From Lithobates sylvaticus (lineage: Eukaryota; Chordata; Amphibia; Anura; Ranidae): 64,000 nucleotides of DNA. Numbering within the stretch: the stretch's first letter is position 1; the number at the start of each line of letters is the position of its first letter. Positions 36,605-47,359 of the stretch are shown here, piece after piece. Location of the stretch: positions 429,790,046-429,854,045 of the forward strand of contig CM053029.1 in assembly GCA_028564925.1 (NCBI GenBank), given 5' to 3'. Position numbers and translations under genes: made by a program. Under the pieces are notes generated by a model. It ran no database searches. It was given only the letters and a program-made list of their open reading frames with translations, and was not told where the DNA came from.

Positions 36605-37190
36605 GCCTATTAGATGTGAATCAGTGGCCATCAGATGCCAATCAGTTGCCAATCAGTGCCTATCAAAAATGCCAATCAGTGCCCATCAATAATGCCTGTC
36701 CATGCCCATCAGTAATTCCTGTCAGTGCCCATCACAGATGTAATTTAGTGCTAATCAGTAATGCATATCATTGCCATCTATTAGTGACCATCAGTGCCAC
36801 CCATCAGTGCCCATCAGTGCCTCCTATCAATGCCCATTATTGCCGCTTATCAGTGCCCATCAGTGCAACTTATGAATGCCCATCAGTGCTGCATATCAAA
36901 GCTGCAAATCAAAGCCCATCATTGCCACCCATCAGTGCCCATCAGTGCCACCTATTAGTGCCCAGTGCCACCTATTAGTGCCCATCAGTGTCATCTATCA
37001 GTGCCTCCAATCAGTACCCATCAGTGCTGCATATCAGTGCTGCCCTATCAGTGCCCATCATTGCTGCATATCAGCACCGCCTATCAGTGCTGCATATTAG
37101 TGCCTCATCAGTGTCCATCAGTGCCACCTTATCAGTGCCACCTCACCAGTGCCAATCAGTACTGCCTCATCAGTGCCCATCAGTGAAGGA
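36605..37190. repeat. CATCAGTGCC-type minisatellite
   Basis: Imperfect 9-11-bp units (CCATCAGTGCC, CTATCAGTGC, CTATTAGTGC) inside the TTAA element, at the same relative place as 20450-20890. Confidence 0.85.
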
Positions 37191-37258
37191 GAAAACACAT
37201 TTTTATAACAGAAACAAAGAAAAAAAATATTTTCAAAAATAAAAAACCCAATGGTGAT

Positions 37259-37781
37259 CTGCCCCTGAAGAGTGTCTCTACACGAAACGCGTCGGGCACA
37301 AGCGATGCTGACCTGTGCCTGTAATGGACACATTGATTTTTTTTTTTTTTACCTGCAGCAGTTTATCAATTTCGATACTTATGTATTTATCTATTACGGT
37401 CCTACTATTTATTATCTTTACTCCCGCTGCTAGTGCTGTGTATATGACACCTATGTATATATATGAATTTATCTAATACAAGACTACAATCAATTATTTT
37501 AGAAATATTATATGTATGTCAACTCCCTTACCTATCCCACACCTGTATGTTATGTGTGGATGGAGTTATTACTTACTGTATATGTGGTTTTCATTTTACC
37601 ATATTTAACATGTTACTTTCAGTAATAAAATGTATATTTTTTTCAAATTCAATTTGCCTCCACAAAGTCATCCTTCTCATTTAAAGTCCTACCTTTCCTT
37701 TCTTTTTTCAAACATTTTGTAGGGATGGAGGCACATGGCATATGTGCCTCATTTAAAGTCCCAACCCCAACCCCCCCTTCC
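37259..37781 (+). repeat. Left pseudo-LTR of the hammerhead element
   Basis: 523 bp, starting CTGCCCCTGAAGAGTG and ending CCAACCCCAACCCCCCCTTC plus C. AT-rich body with a T run and AATAAAATG polyadenylation-like sequence near 37624. Nearly identical to 39067-39590. Confidence 0.9.
37260..37298 (+). ncRNA. Hammerhead ribozyme motif, left repeat
   Basis: Order of parts: UGCCC (stem I, 37260-37264), CUGAAGA core (37265-37271), stem II GUGU-CUCU-ACAC (37272-37283), GAAAC core, a two-base loop GC, GUC with predicted cleavage after 37293, then GGGCA (37294-37298), which pairs perfectly with UGCCC. All invariant core bases CUGANGA and GAAA are present. Stem III has only two pairs, as in the minimal hammerheads described for Penelope-like elements, which are thought to act as dimers. 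Self-cleavage is inferred, not shown. Confidence 0.75.
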
Positions 37782-39066
37782 ACCAAATGATACATAATAA
37801 GGATGGAGATGTGATGACTGGTGTGGCAGTGTTCCCCTGCCACCCAAGTGTGAGGCATGCGGATCCCGGGTGGTAATGTCCCCATACCCGTGTCTCTGCA
37901 TATTCAGGGTACACTACACTGTACCATTGAAATTTCACAGCACCACCGCGCTGATCCATTGGGGGCATGCTGTGGCCACAGTGATTTGGGGTTCCTTTCT
38001 TGGTCTGCACTCGGGAGTTGCGAGGCTGTCTATGTGCCCCCTCGTCCTCCCCCTCTCCCTCCCGCCCAGTACGGGCGGACGGATGCACGGGTTGGTGGGC
38101 GGGCGCCTACAGAGCCTCGGCGCCACGCACCCTGCCTGCGGGTGACGTCAGGTCTGACGCCAACGCGCAGTGCATGTGACTTCCACCTTTGCAGCGGCGA
38201 TGGGGAAAATAGACTTCCGCGGAGGGCGGGGATCACCGCCACCGCCGGAGTCTCTTCCATCCACGCTGCGTCTGCGTGACGCTGGTGGCAATCAGCGTGC
38301 GCATGTGCGGGGCCTATTTAGACAGCCTCCCCTGACACAATTGCTGCCACACACCCTAGACATTACACGGCTGCACAGCACTTTGCATCCGTCCCAACGT
38401 CATCTTCACACAAGTAAGTCTTTCATTAGGTTCACACATTTATATCATGCTTTCCCTATATGTTTCCCGCTGACACTGCTCTTTCACTCACTCATTTTTA
38501 CTTTCCATCTTCACACACATAGTCTTTTTGTTTGCTCTGTTGTTTTGTTGTTTGTTTGCTTTTTCACCCACCACTCAACCCCTTCTCACCCTTCACATAT
38601 CGTTACAGTTATGGCTATTTAGCTCACACACTGATTCAATTCAACACACACACACACACACACATACACACATGCTCACACACCACTCTCCTAGCATACA
38701 CATTTGTCACATTCCTTTTTTAATTTTCACTCTCATTTCTACTTTTCACACAATATCATTCATTACATTTTTTCAGATTGCCACCTTGGGCCACCTTGCT
38801 CCCCTCACATTTGCACTGGCAATTTGTGTCATGGGTCATCGGGAGGCTTGTTTGATGTGCCCCGTCTGCGGGCGACTGCAGTCACCTCAGCTCCCGGGGA
38901 AGACTACTTGGGGACCTCAGTTGCATGGTCACAGCATTTTACCCCATTGGATCCCTTTTTGTGAGTACCTTGGACAGGCTAAATTGCCTTTCCTCCATAT
39001 GACCATCCAAAACTAGACTAATGCCATATCTTATATTTTTTATACTCTGCAGACATACTTAAGCAT
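37782..39066 (+). other. Interior of the hammerhead element
   Basis: Non-coding interior. A CpG-rich stretch at about 38030-38330 is followed by a TATA-like CTATTTAGAC at 38312, a donor-like ACAAG|GTAAGTC-type site (ACACAAGTAAGTC near 38410), a (CA)n run at about 38645-38675, an acceptor-like TTTTTTCAG at about 38770-38778, and a second donor-like TTGTGAGTACC near 38958. The order resembles a promoter with a spliced non-coding transcript, but this is only a reading of motifs. Confidence 0.4.
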
Positions 39067-39590
39067 CTGCCCCTGAAGAGTGTCTCTACACGAAACGCGT
39101 CGGACACAAGCGATGCTGACCTGTGCCTGTAATGGACACATTGATTTTTTTTTTTTTTTACCTGCAGCAGTTTATCAATTTCGATACTTATGTATTTATC
39201 TATTACGGTCCTACTATTTATTATCTTTACTCCCGCTGCTAGTGCTGTGTATATGACACCTATGTATATATATGAATTTATCTAATACAAGACTACAATC
39301 AATTATTTTAGAAATATTATATGTATGTCAACTCCCTTACCTATCCCACACCTGTATGTTATGTGTGGATGGAGTTATTACTTACTGTATATGTGGTTTT
39401 CATTTTACCATATTTAACATGTTACTTTCAGTAATAAAATGTATATTTTTTTCAAATTCAATTTGCCTCCACAAAGTCATCCTTCTCATTTAAAGTCCTA
39501 CCTTTCCTTTCTTTTTTCAAACATTTTGTAGGGATGGAGGCACATGGCATATGTGCCTCATTTAAAGTCCCAACCCCAACCCCCCCTTCC
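39067..39590 (+). repeat. Right pseudo-LTR of the hammerhead element
   Basis: 524 bp, almost identical to 37259-37781, including the AATAAAATG stretch near 39433. It ends directly at the second copy of the target duplication. Confidence 0.9.
39068..39106 (+). ncRNA. Hammerhead ribozyme motif, right repeat
   Basis: Same arrangement as the left copy with an identical core and stem II. Stem I is imperfect in this copy. Predicted cleavage is after 39101. Confidence 0.7.
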
Positions 39591-39765
39591 ACCCAATGGT
39601 GATTAAATACCACCAAACGAAAACTCTATTTGTGGGAAAAAAAAATTATAAAAATGTAATTTGGGTACAGCGTTGCATGACCGTGCAATTGTCATTCAAA
39701 GTGTGACAGCTGAAATTTGGCCTGGGCAGAAAGGGGGTGAAAGTGCCCTATATTGAAGTGTTTAA

Positions 39766-40608
39766 AATATGATGTTTTAGTTACAGTACTGCAGGGAACA
39801 TCCAGACCACCCAGCTTTATATGATATGTTATTCTAGCTGCTGTAAGAGTTTGCAATTTAAAAAGTGGGTCGAGTGTTCTGCTCAAGAATGAATTGGTCT
39901 CTCCAGGAACCTGAGCTCCAAAAATCTGTTGAGGGGATCAGCAGTGTCCTTATTAAATGACATACAATAGCATATTGCAATGAATTATGATTATTAATCA
40001 GATCATTGTTTATGTTTTCTCTTTTACAATATTCTGAATAATATCTGATATTTACTAAATGTGCTAATAACTGGATTCTACTAAAATAATTTCTACTGGA
40101 AGGGCAGAAATTGCATTTTTCTGTACTTGTAGTGTATTAGAATTACTCTAAATACCAGAAAACACTAGTGCATACAATTTTGTGGACTCACTCATTTACA
40201 CTGCAGACATTTATGTAGCGTATTATAACTGTGTTCTAATAACAGAAAAATACCAGTGCATACAATTTAAATTTTTAATGTGATTATATTCTCTACACAT
40301 CTTGAGGAAATTAACAATTATCTAGACAGATTCAGTCACATCATGCGCTAAAGAAAACTTTTTCATTCTAATTTTTGCATTTTTTGCTGAACTGCTGATA
40401 TTAAACCACTGTATATAAAACACATCTCAGATGTATGAAATGAACATAAAATCCTTGTAATGTTCTCACACTGAAAACATTACAGACACAGGAAGGGTAA
40501 GGCAATGCCTAGGTTATAAAAGGCAGATAAAACTAAGATAAAAAAGTTAAAGGGTTGTAAAAATGAATGTGTTCATGAGTAGTATACAAAATTAATCATA
40601 AATGTAAT
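39766..40608. other. GRM8 intron, nothing recognised
   Basis: AT-rich sequence. No feature supported. Confidence 0.5.
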
Positions 40609-40630
40609 GAGTAAATTATATATACATATA

Positions 40631-40690
<60 letters not shown>
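40609..40690. repeat. (TA)n microsatellite
   Basis: About 55-80 bp of TA repeat with interruptions. Confidence 0.92.
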
Positions 40691-40695
<5 letters not shown>

Positions 40696-40739
40696 TCGTT
40701 TTTAGTGTAGAAAGGCAACAATTGACAATACATTGTTAA

Positions 40740-41197
40740 AGCGGAGTTCCACCCACTTTTACAAGGTGGTCTTAAACAAAAGATCACCCCTCGTTATTGG
40801 AGATCTATTTTTTTCTTTCCTACCTTTTTTGAAGTGCTAAGTGTACTTCCATTCTATCTCGGCCTTGGCGCAGAACGCCATGTCCTCTTCTGCGGTGAGC
40901 CATCCTCCTTCACCCCTGCTGTGTGTGTCCTAGAACGATGAGCTGGTCATTCACAAAGCTCTGCGTGACTTGCGCATGCACAGTAGGAAACCAGCTGTGA
41001 AGCCCGAAGGCTCCACTGCCGGTTTCCCTTAGTTGGAATGGCGGCACCTGCACCTGAGCCGGTGGACGAATTGACCTCGGGGGGGCTGACATCCCGGGCT
41101 TCCTGGACAGGTAAGTGTCCTTACTAAAAGTTAGCAGCTACAGTACTTGTAGCTGCTTACTTTAAAAAATAAAATAAAATTGTGGCTGGAACTCACT
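40740..41197 (+). mobile_element. TTAA-flanked element with exon-like core
   Basis: 458 bp between TTAA sites (40736-40739 and 41198-41201). Inverted ends AGCGGAGTTCCACCC and the complement of GGCTGGAACTCACT. The core has GTTTCCCTTAGTTGGAATGG with ATG at 41038, 73 nt to CTGGACAG|GTAAGTGTCC (41110/41111), and the TTAGCAGCTACAGTA hairpin. Same family as 5725-6190. Confidence 0.72.
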
Positions 41198-41217
41198 TTA
41201 ACAAACTCGCATGCTCA

Positions 41218-41525
41218 TATTAAATCTGAACTCCAAGTAAACAGCTAAATACACATATAAAGGGCTGTTTTATCTGCCGAAAGATTTTTATTTCTGCCAG
41301 TATAGTCCTGAGATACACCCAGCCCTGGCAGATATCCGAGCCAGCCTAGAGATCTCAATTTTCTACTGTAGTTAAATAATGCAACCAGGCCTTGTCCCTG
41401 CCCCCAGTCTCTGAATGGGTAATGAAGGCGAAATAATAGACTGATTAGTTCATCTCTCTGTCATTTTGCTTTCTCCTCATGTTAGCATGTTCCTTGTTAG
41501 CATATGTGCACTGCAGTATAAGGCC
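41218..41525. repeat. Dispersed repeat, copy 2
   Basis: Starts TTAAATCTGAACTCCAAG and parallels 2611-2965 over about 300 bp. Family unknown. Confidence 0.5.
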
Positions 41526-43618
41526 CTGTTCACACTGGCAATAAAAGCAGCCATTTGGGGCACAGTTTTTTAAAGCTCTTCAAACACCTAGTAAACAAGT
41601 CTGCAAATGATAATATAGATAGCTTTTCACATTTTCCAAACATGAAGTGTTTGCATTGCTGAACTTCAAAAATGGAACTACATGTCGATTTTGGAAGGAG
41701 TTGAAGCATCTCAACTCCTTCCGTTCAAGTCTATTGTAACATGTCATAAACAGAACTGTACACATTTGCAGCACCTTTTTGGTGCATTAAAAACATATCA
41801 GTGAGGTGTAAATAAAAAGATTGGGGTGCATTTATCTTAAAGTGTTTGTAACCCTAAAAAAATAAAAATGATCCTGCTCCTTTAAATCATGTTATACAGC
41901 ACAGTGCTTTGCAATTTGGCCCTTTCTATCACATGAAATACCTGGCTGATCCTGCCTGGTTCTGCCCATCTCCCTGTAAACTGACTACGGATTATCATTG
42001 CTGCTGAGCCCTGACACCGTGGTCAGTTTACGTGCCTCCGTCATCTGCAGCCCTCCTGTGTCCTCTCTCCCCCTCCCCTCCCTGCCTGCCTCCCTGCCTG
42101 TCAGGGAACACGTCAGGCTTAACCTGTAATTAAATATTACTTTTGGGTGAAAAGGCCCTAAAGCAAAACTTATTCAGTAAAACAAATTGTGAAAACTAGA
42201 ACCTTTGCCATTTTTTCATTAATGGTGATGATTATTATTTTACAGTAAATCTAGCCTTTTATTTTTTAACAAAGGAATGTGATTTTTTTTCTCTCTTCAT
42301 AATGACAGTATAAATGATAGAGAATATAGAAAGTTAACCTCTAAGAATAATTGCATCAGTTTAATGATTCACGCTGAGGGGAAAAAGTAAGTGCCTTTAA
42401 ATTTCAGTGTACTTACTCTGTTTTTTCGAGAAATTGAAATGTTTCACACATGAATGTAAAGCTCAAAGCACTTAAGTGAATTGTATTAATTTAGTAGATG
42501 TCATTTTCTAAAGAAAGCAATGACAGAACAGAGTTCATAAATATGTATTTTTGCTGCTTTCTATGCAGTCTGATTTTTATATCACATCTCTTTTCTTTTT
42601 CAAACCTTACAATATAAGCTTCTTCTTTTTTTTTCTGCCTCTAACCAAGAGACCCAACCAATAATGTCATGCAAATAGTGTTTCTCAGTGTCAACAATGT
42701 GTAATTCCACATGCTTCAATCACATTACAAGGGGTAATTAATTTGTTATGGTCCCTAACATCCCATATCATTTTATAGCCGAGTTAAAATAATTATTGTC
42801 AGGACATTATGAGGTCTTGGTTTGATCAGAAGAAACAAGATTAATGTTACAGGGTGGCATGTAAGACATTGTTAGAAATAGATTATTATGTATGTCCTTG
42901 ACCTTTTTTAATACCACATAGTGGAGTTTCACTTTATAACAATGTTTAATTATTTTAGTCATTTTAAGGCTATGATCAGTGTTTTCAGAGTAAAGATTAC
43001 AACTAATTTCTCAGCAGAATAGATCAATAGATCACAACGCGCTGTTTAAAGTATTCAAAGGACAAGAGCTTTACACTCTGCATACATTGTAATGCCATGT
43101 ATCATATCTCCCTTCAAATTTATCTTGTCACTGAAATATTTTTTTTAAAAACAAGATGTTATTGGAGCTTTGCAGAATGGCAAAGGAAACAAAAAAAAAA
43201 GTGTGCCCCCAGTCTATTTAAAGGATTAGCCTGTCATGGGAATTTCGGCCTCTTTGTTGTCTTTTAAAGCAACAGAAACTTACTGGTTTTCTTTTTTTCA
43301 ATTTGGTACTAGGGAGTTGCTAGCGCTACATGAAAGGAGTAGCAGTATATCCAAAAAATAGATGGGCTTGTTAGGATTCTACATAAATGCTTGTTAATAT
43401 CCTTGATAATCCTTAATATTATACATGCATTTGTTGGGATTTATTACCAAGTCCTTGAGGATCTAGTTAGATAAGGAAACAGTCAAATAAAATATATATA
43501 TTTTTTTTACAAAAAAATTAGAATAGTATAAATTTGCTTGTAAAATTTGTTGTAAACCTCAGACATTAAATATGAACAAAGCATATCCCTCTATAATCTA
43601 TAATAGTGTGAAGAGCAC
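41526..43618. other. GRM8 intron, mostly nothing recognised
   Basis: A GC-richer fragment at about 41846-42130 (TAAAGTGTTTGTAACC start) resembles the repeat at 10238. The rest (42130-43618) is AT-rich and without a recognised repeat. Confidence 0.4.
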
Positions 43619-43621
43619 TAA

Positions 43622-44046
43622 AGCCCCATACACACGCTCGGATTATCCGAGGACCAGGTCCGTCGGATCATGTCTGTCGTACTTTGTCCGATGTTGGTTT
43701 TGCGTACACACGGTCGGACAAAGTTGTCGGAAAATCCGATCATTCTGAACGTGGTGACGTTTGTTGCCTACGAAGGGACTACGTAGAGGCTAGTAGCCAA
43801 TAGCTTTGGTCTTGTAATGTGATCTGAGCATGCGTAGCACTTTGTCCGTCGGAATTCGCTACACACGATCGGATTTGGTGTGATCGGACTTTGTTGTCAA
43901 AAAATCTATCCAGCAGGAGATAGGACTTTGTCCGTCGGACAATCCGATGGAAACTGTCCGATGGTGCCTACACACGGTCGGAATTTCCGACAACATTGTC
44001 TGATAGGACAGAATCCATCGGAAAATCCGACTGTGTGTATGGGGCT
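43622..44046. mobile_element. Harbinger-like MITE, 425 bp
   Basis: Inverted ends AGCCCCATACACACGCTCGG and the complement of CCGACTGTGTGTATGGGGCT, flanked by TAA (43619-43621 and 44047-44049). The interior is full of GTCGGA/TCCGAC words in both orientations. Non-coding. Confidence 0.82.
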
Positions 44047-44049
44047 TAA

Positions 44050-44458
44050 GTGTCATTTTGGTCTGCTGCCTTGTTCTTCTGCTATCACCATGAATCACTT
44101 CTGACAAGTTTTCCTGACATCAAAAGAAAAAAAAAGGTGAGAGTAGGGAGCTCTAGCTGATTGACAGACTCAGCTCTGTTCCTGTGTGTTGTGAAACAAA
44201 AGGGGGGGGGTCTGTTCCCTTCAATCAGCTCTCAGAGCTCTCCTCACTGAGCTATGCACATTGTAATTTCAGCTCTCCGCCCCCTTTTTTTGACAGCTCA
44301 GACAAGCTTTATAAATGTTGGACTTTGAATGGCTGTAGAGGAGAGACGACTGCAGATAAACAGGTACAACTTATATAGAAGGATTTGTTTAATCTCTGTG
44401 TATCACCAGAGGCCAGTCACTTTACTGGGTATATGTGAGGGTTTACAACCACTTTAAC
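44050..44458. other. GRM8 intron with part of a dispersed repeat
   Basis: Between two MITEs. The end (GTGAGGGTTTACAACCACTT) matches the start pattern of the 10238 family in the other orientation. Confidence 0.4.
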
Positions 44459-44461
44459 TAA

Positions 44462-44875
44462 TGCGGCGTACACACGGTCGGAATTTCCGATGGAAACAGT
44501 CCGATGGGAGCTTTTCATCGGATTTTCCGACCGTGTGTATGCCCAATGGTCTTTTTCTGTTGGAATTTCCGACGGACTTTGAATTGAGAACCTGTTCTCA
44601 ATTTCTCCGACAGAAAACCTTTCTATCGGATTTTCCGATCGTGTGTATGCAATTCCGACACGCAAAATTCCGACGCATGCTCGGAAACAATTTGACGCAT
44701 GTTCGGAAGCATTAAACTTCCCTTTTATAGTGCTGTCAAACGTGTTTTATGCCGCTGTGTTATTGACCGTCGGAATTTGGTGTGATCGTGTGTAGGCAAC
44801 ACAGCTTGAGCGGAATTCCGACGGAAAAACCATCAGAGTCTTTCCGACGAGAATTCCGATCGTGTGTACGCGGCA
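44462..44875. mobile_element. Harbinger-like MITE, 414 bp
   Basis: Inverted ends TGCGGCGTACACACGGTCGG and the complement of CCGATCGTGTGTACGCGGCA, flanked by TAA (44459-44461 and 44876-44878). Non-coding. It shares its outer end with 26655-27044 and with the fragment ending at 55717. Confidence 0.85.
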
Positions 44876-44878
44876 TAA

Positions 44879-46044
44879 GAGATAGATATTCAACTAAAAG
44901 ATCAGTCTGAGGTATGTAATTTTTATAATATTTGTGTTTTTGAATTTGTTTCTGTGTGCTATTAAAATAAATAGTATATGCACCTGCAGGTAGCTATATT
45001 TCCTAATTACTTTTTTTTGTAGTGATGCACATTGATTGTATATCATTGCTCCTTTAAAAAAAAAAAGCCTTTGAGAAAAATGACTCATTGAAAACACTTA
45101 ATTTCCAATGTAAAATACAGATTAGCCTTTAGTGGTTATACCCGTAACAATGGTTATATGCATGTATGTGGCAGCAAATACTAGATCTTTGTGTTTGCTG
45201 CCACACATATGCCTATTTGTGTTTGTGCTGGGGGACTGCTTAATCACTTATCCTCGGCATAGAGACTGAGATGTAACTTACAGCTCCTGGTCTAAGAGTA
45301 ACAGCCAGGAGCTGGTAGGCCAGGCCCCTAATTATATCATCACTGTAAGAGCAAATCACAGTGATCACTTGCTTGAGAAGCCTCCCTTGTATCTCATTTT
45401 CCACTGGAAGGAGAAAAAGATACAATTTGGTTGGTTTGCTAATAATAAACAGGCTGTGCACTTTAGAAGGGCATTTTTATTTTAAACAGGCATTTTCCAT
45501 TAGCGTTTTTAATGTAAAAATTCACTTAGTAAAGAAGAAGATGAAAATAAATCAATCGGTCAATAAATAAAGAAAAATGCACTTTTGTGCTTGCACACAA
45601 TTGGATGATGGAAGTTAGCAGAATGTCACCTCAATTACTAAACTATGGGAAAAATTTCTTTCAAAGTGAACCAGTCTGAGAAAACAAACAAAATAGCTAG
45701 TGGGATGGTCTCGTTAATTTGAATCAGCCTGATTAAACCACGTTGGAGCAAAGATAACTATTGTGGCTTTTTTCCATGTTTCACAACAGAGCAGTGTGGT
45801 GGGCCCCTGAATCATTGGTACCTGGCTGATGACGGTGAAAAAAAAGCACACAAGTGGTTTTGCAGAGGGGATAGGGGTCATGACCTATCTTGGGACCAAC
45901 TGTATGCTTGGGGAATGCCCTAAACCTGCCCATGAAGTGGCATACATGTACAATATGTAGACCTAAAACAAAATTTCAATAGTGCAGAGCTTTCTGTGCA
46001 TATAACTACTTATACTAAAGTGTATACAATATATATGCAATACA

Positions 46045-46082
<38 letters not shown>

Positions 46083-46233
46083 AAATATTTACTTTATTAT
46101 ATACTCATACACTTAGATAAAGTATTAATAAATGGATGTTTTATTATACTGTAAATATACACTTTCTTAAATATTTATAAGCACAGAAAGCACTGCACTA
46201 TTTTTTTTTTTTTGTTTAGGTTTTTGCAACACA
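44879..46233. other. GRM8 intron, mostly nothing recognised
   Basis: Contains a fragment related to 23680-23904 at about 45580-45700 and a (TA)n run at 46047-46076. Nothing else supported. Confidence 0.45.
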
Positions 46234-46317
46234 TACACTATATTACCAAAAGCAATGGGATACCTGCCTTTACACGCACATGAACTTAAATTGCATCCCA
46301 GTCTTAGTCCGTAGGGT

Positions 46318-46575
46318 TCAATATTGAGTTGGTCCACCCTTTGCAGCTATATTAGCTTCAACTCTTCTGGGAAGGCTGTCCACAAGATTTAGGAGTGTGT
46401 CTATGGGAATGTTTGACCATTCTTCCAGAAGCGCATTTGTGAGATAAGGCACTGATGTGGAACGAGAAGGCCTGGATTGCAGTCTCTGCTCTAATTCATC
46501 CCAAAGGTGTTCTATTGGGTTGAGGTCAGGACTCTGTACAGGCCAGTCAAGTTCCTCCACTCCAAACTCGCTCAT
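46318..46575 (-). pseudogene. Tc1 transposase C-terminal fragment (left arm)
   Basis: Open frame of 85 codons that includes the third catalytic residue (E in PDLNPIEHLW) and the usual C-terminus AAKGGPTQY. The upstream catalytic domain is absent on this strand because the palindrome begins here. Confidence 0.85.
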
Positions 46576-46614
46576 CCATGTCTTTATGGACCTTGCTTTG
46601 TGCAGTGGTCCAAA

Positions 46615-47043
46615 TCATTTGGTGGAGGGGGATAATGGTGTGGGGTTGTTTTTCAGGGGTTGGGCTTGGCCCCTTAGTTACAGTAAAGAGAACTCCTGAG
46701 GCATCTGAATACCAAGACATCACAGTTTGGTGTTGGCCCTTCCTGTTCCAACATGACTGTGCATGAGTGCACAAAGCAATGTCCATAAAGACATGGATGA
46801 GCGAGTTTGTGGTGGAGGGACTTGACTTGCCTGCACAGTCTTGACCTCAACCTGAAAGAACACATTTAAGATGAATTAGAGTGGATACTGTGAGCCAGGC
46901 CTTCTCATCCAACATCAGTGCCTGACCTCACAAATGGGCTTCTGGTCAAACATTCTCATAGACACACTCCTAAACCTTGTGGACAGCCTCCTCAGAAGAG
47001 TTGAAGCTGTTATAGCTGCAAAGGGTGGGCCAACTCAATATTA
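46615..47043 (+). pseudogene. Tc1 transposase fragment (spacer and right arm)
   Basis: Reads GIMVWGCFSGVGLGPLVTVK then, after stops and frame changes, WMSEFVVEGLDLPAQS and LLWTASSEELKLL-like remnants. Clearly decayed relative to the left arm. Confidence 0.7.
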
Positions 47044-47359
47044 AACCCTACGGACTAAGACTGGGATGCCATTAAAGTTCATGTGCATGTAAAAGGTTTT
47101 TGGTAATATAGTTTATATGAAAGTGTGGAGAGTGGGAGCAGATTTCATTCACTATTTTGGTAAAATCCCATTGACGGTAAAGATTTAGTTAAATTTAATT
47201 TAGTTTAGATCCGAGGTAGCACCCTCCGAGGTAATATATTCTACATCTGTACAATGTACTTCTGCAAAAGTGACACTTAGAAATTAAGAAAAAAATTGCA
47301 GCTAAATGGCATTTCATGGCAGTCTTTTATTTTTTTTTAACTTTCCTTTTTTATTTTAA

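Larger units (their letters stand above)
37259..39590 (+). mobile_element. Non-autonomous Penelope-like element with hammerhead repeats
   Basis: 2332-bp insertion with direct end repeats (37259-37781 and 39067-39590) and a perfect 13-bp duplication ACCCAATGGTGAT (37246-37258 and 39591-39603). The end repeats look almost identical by eye, so the insertion is recent. Each repeat starts with a hammerhead motif. The 1.28-kb interior has no reverse transcriptase and no convincing protein. There is no tRNA-like primer site after the left repeat and no purine tract before the right one, which argues against an ordinary LTR element. Hammerhead motifs in pseudo-LTRs are known for Penelope-like elements, hence the tentative family. 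It looks whole as a non-autonomous unit. Confidence 0.68.
36217..39761 (+). mobile_element. TTAA-flanked CCACTT element split by an insertion
   Basis: Left part 36217-37258 and right part 39604-39761, about 1.2 kb in total, flanked by TTAA (36213-36216 and 39762-39765). The ends are CCACTTCCCTACCGC and the complement of TATTGAAGTG. The right part (GATTAAATACCACCAAACGA, TTTGTGGG, GGGTACAGCGTTGCATGACC) continues exactly where the left part stops when compared with 20121-21175. The interruption is the hammerhead-bearing element 37259-39590. Confidence 0.8.
46236..47113. mobile_element. Palindromic Tc1-derived element
   Basis: 878 bp flanked by TA. The ends are CACTATATTACCAAAAGC and the complement of GGTTTTTGGTAATATAGT. 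Inverted arms (about 46236-46610 and 46755-47113) both encode the C-terminal third of a Tc1 transposase, facing inward-to-outward in opposite directions. The left arm on the minus strand (46318-46575) has WPVQSPDLNPIEHLWDELEQ and ends RVEANIAAKGGPTQY. The right arm on the plus strand carries the same region with several stops. Transposase sequence in the spacer (GIMVWGCFSGVGLGPLVTVK) belongs to the plus copy. DNA-binding and first catalytic regions are missing. Confidence 0.8.

Noticed and set aside
38170-39016. Open frames of 150 and 162 codons in the hammerhead element
   Set aside because: Low-complexity His/Ser/Thr-rich translation that runs through a (CA)n tract; no family resemblance.
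37259-39590. Interpretation as a classical LTR retrotransposon or plant-type retrozyme
   Set aside because: No TG...CA ends, no tRNA-complementary primer site after the left repeat, no purine tract before the right one, and a 13-bp target duplication, which is long for an LTR element.
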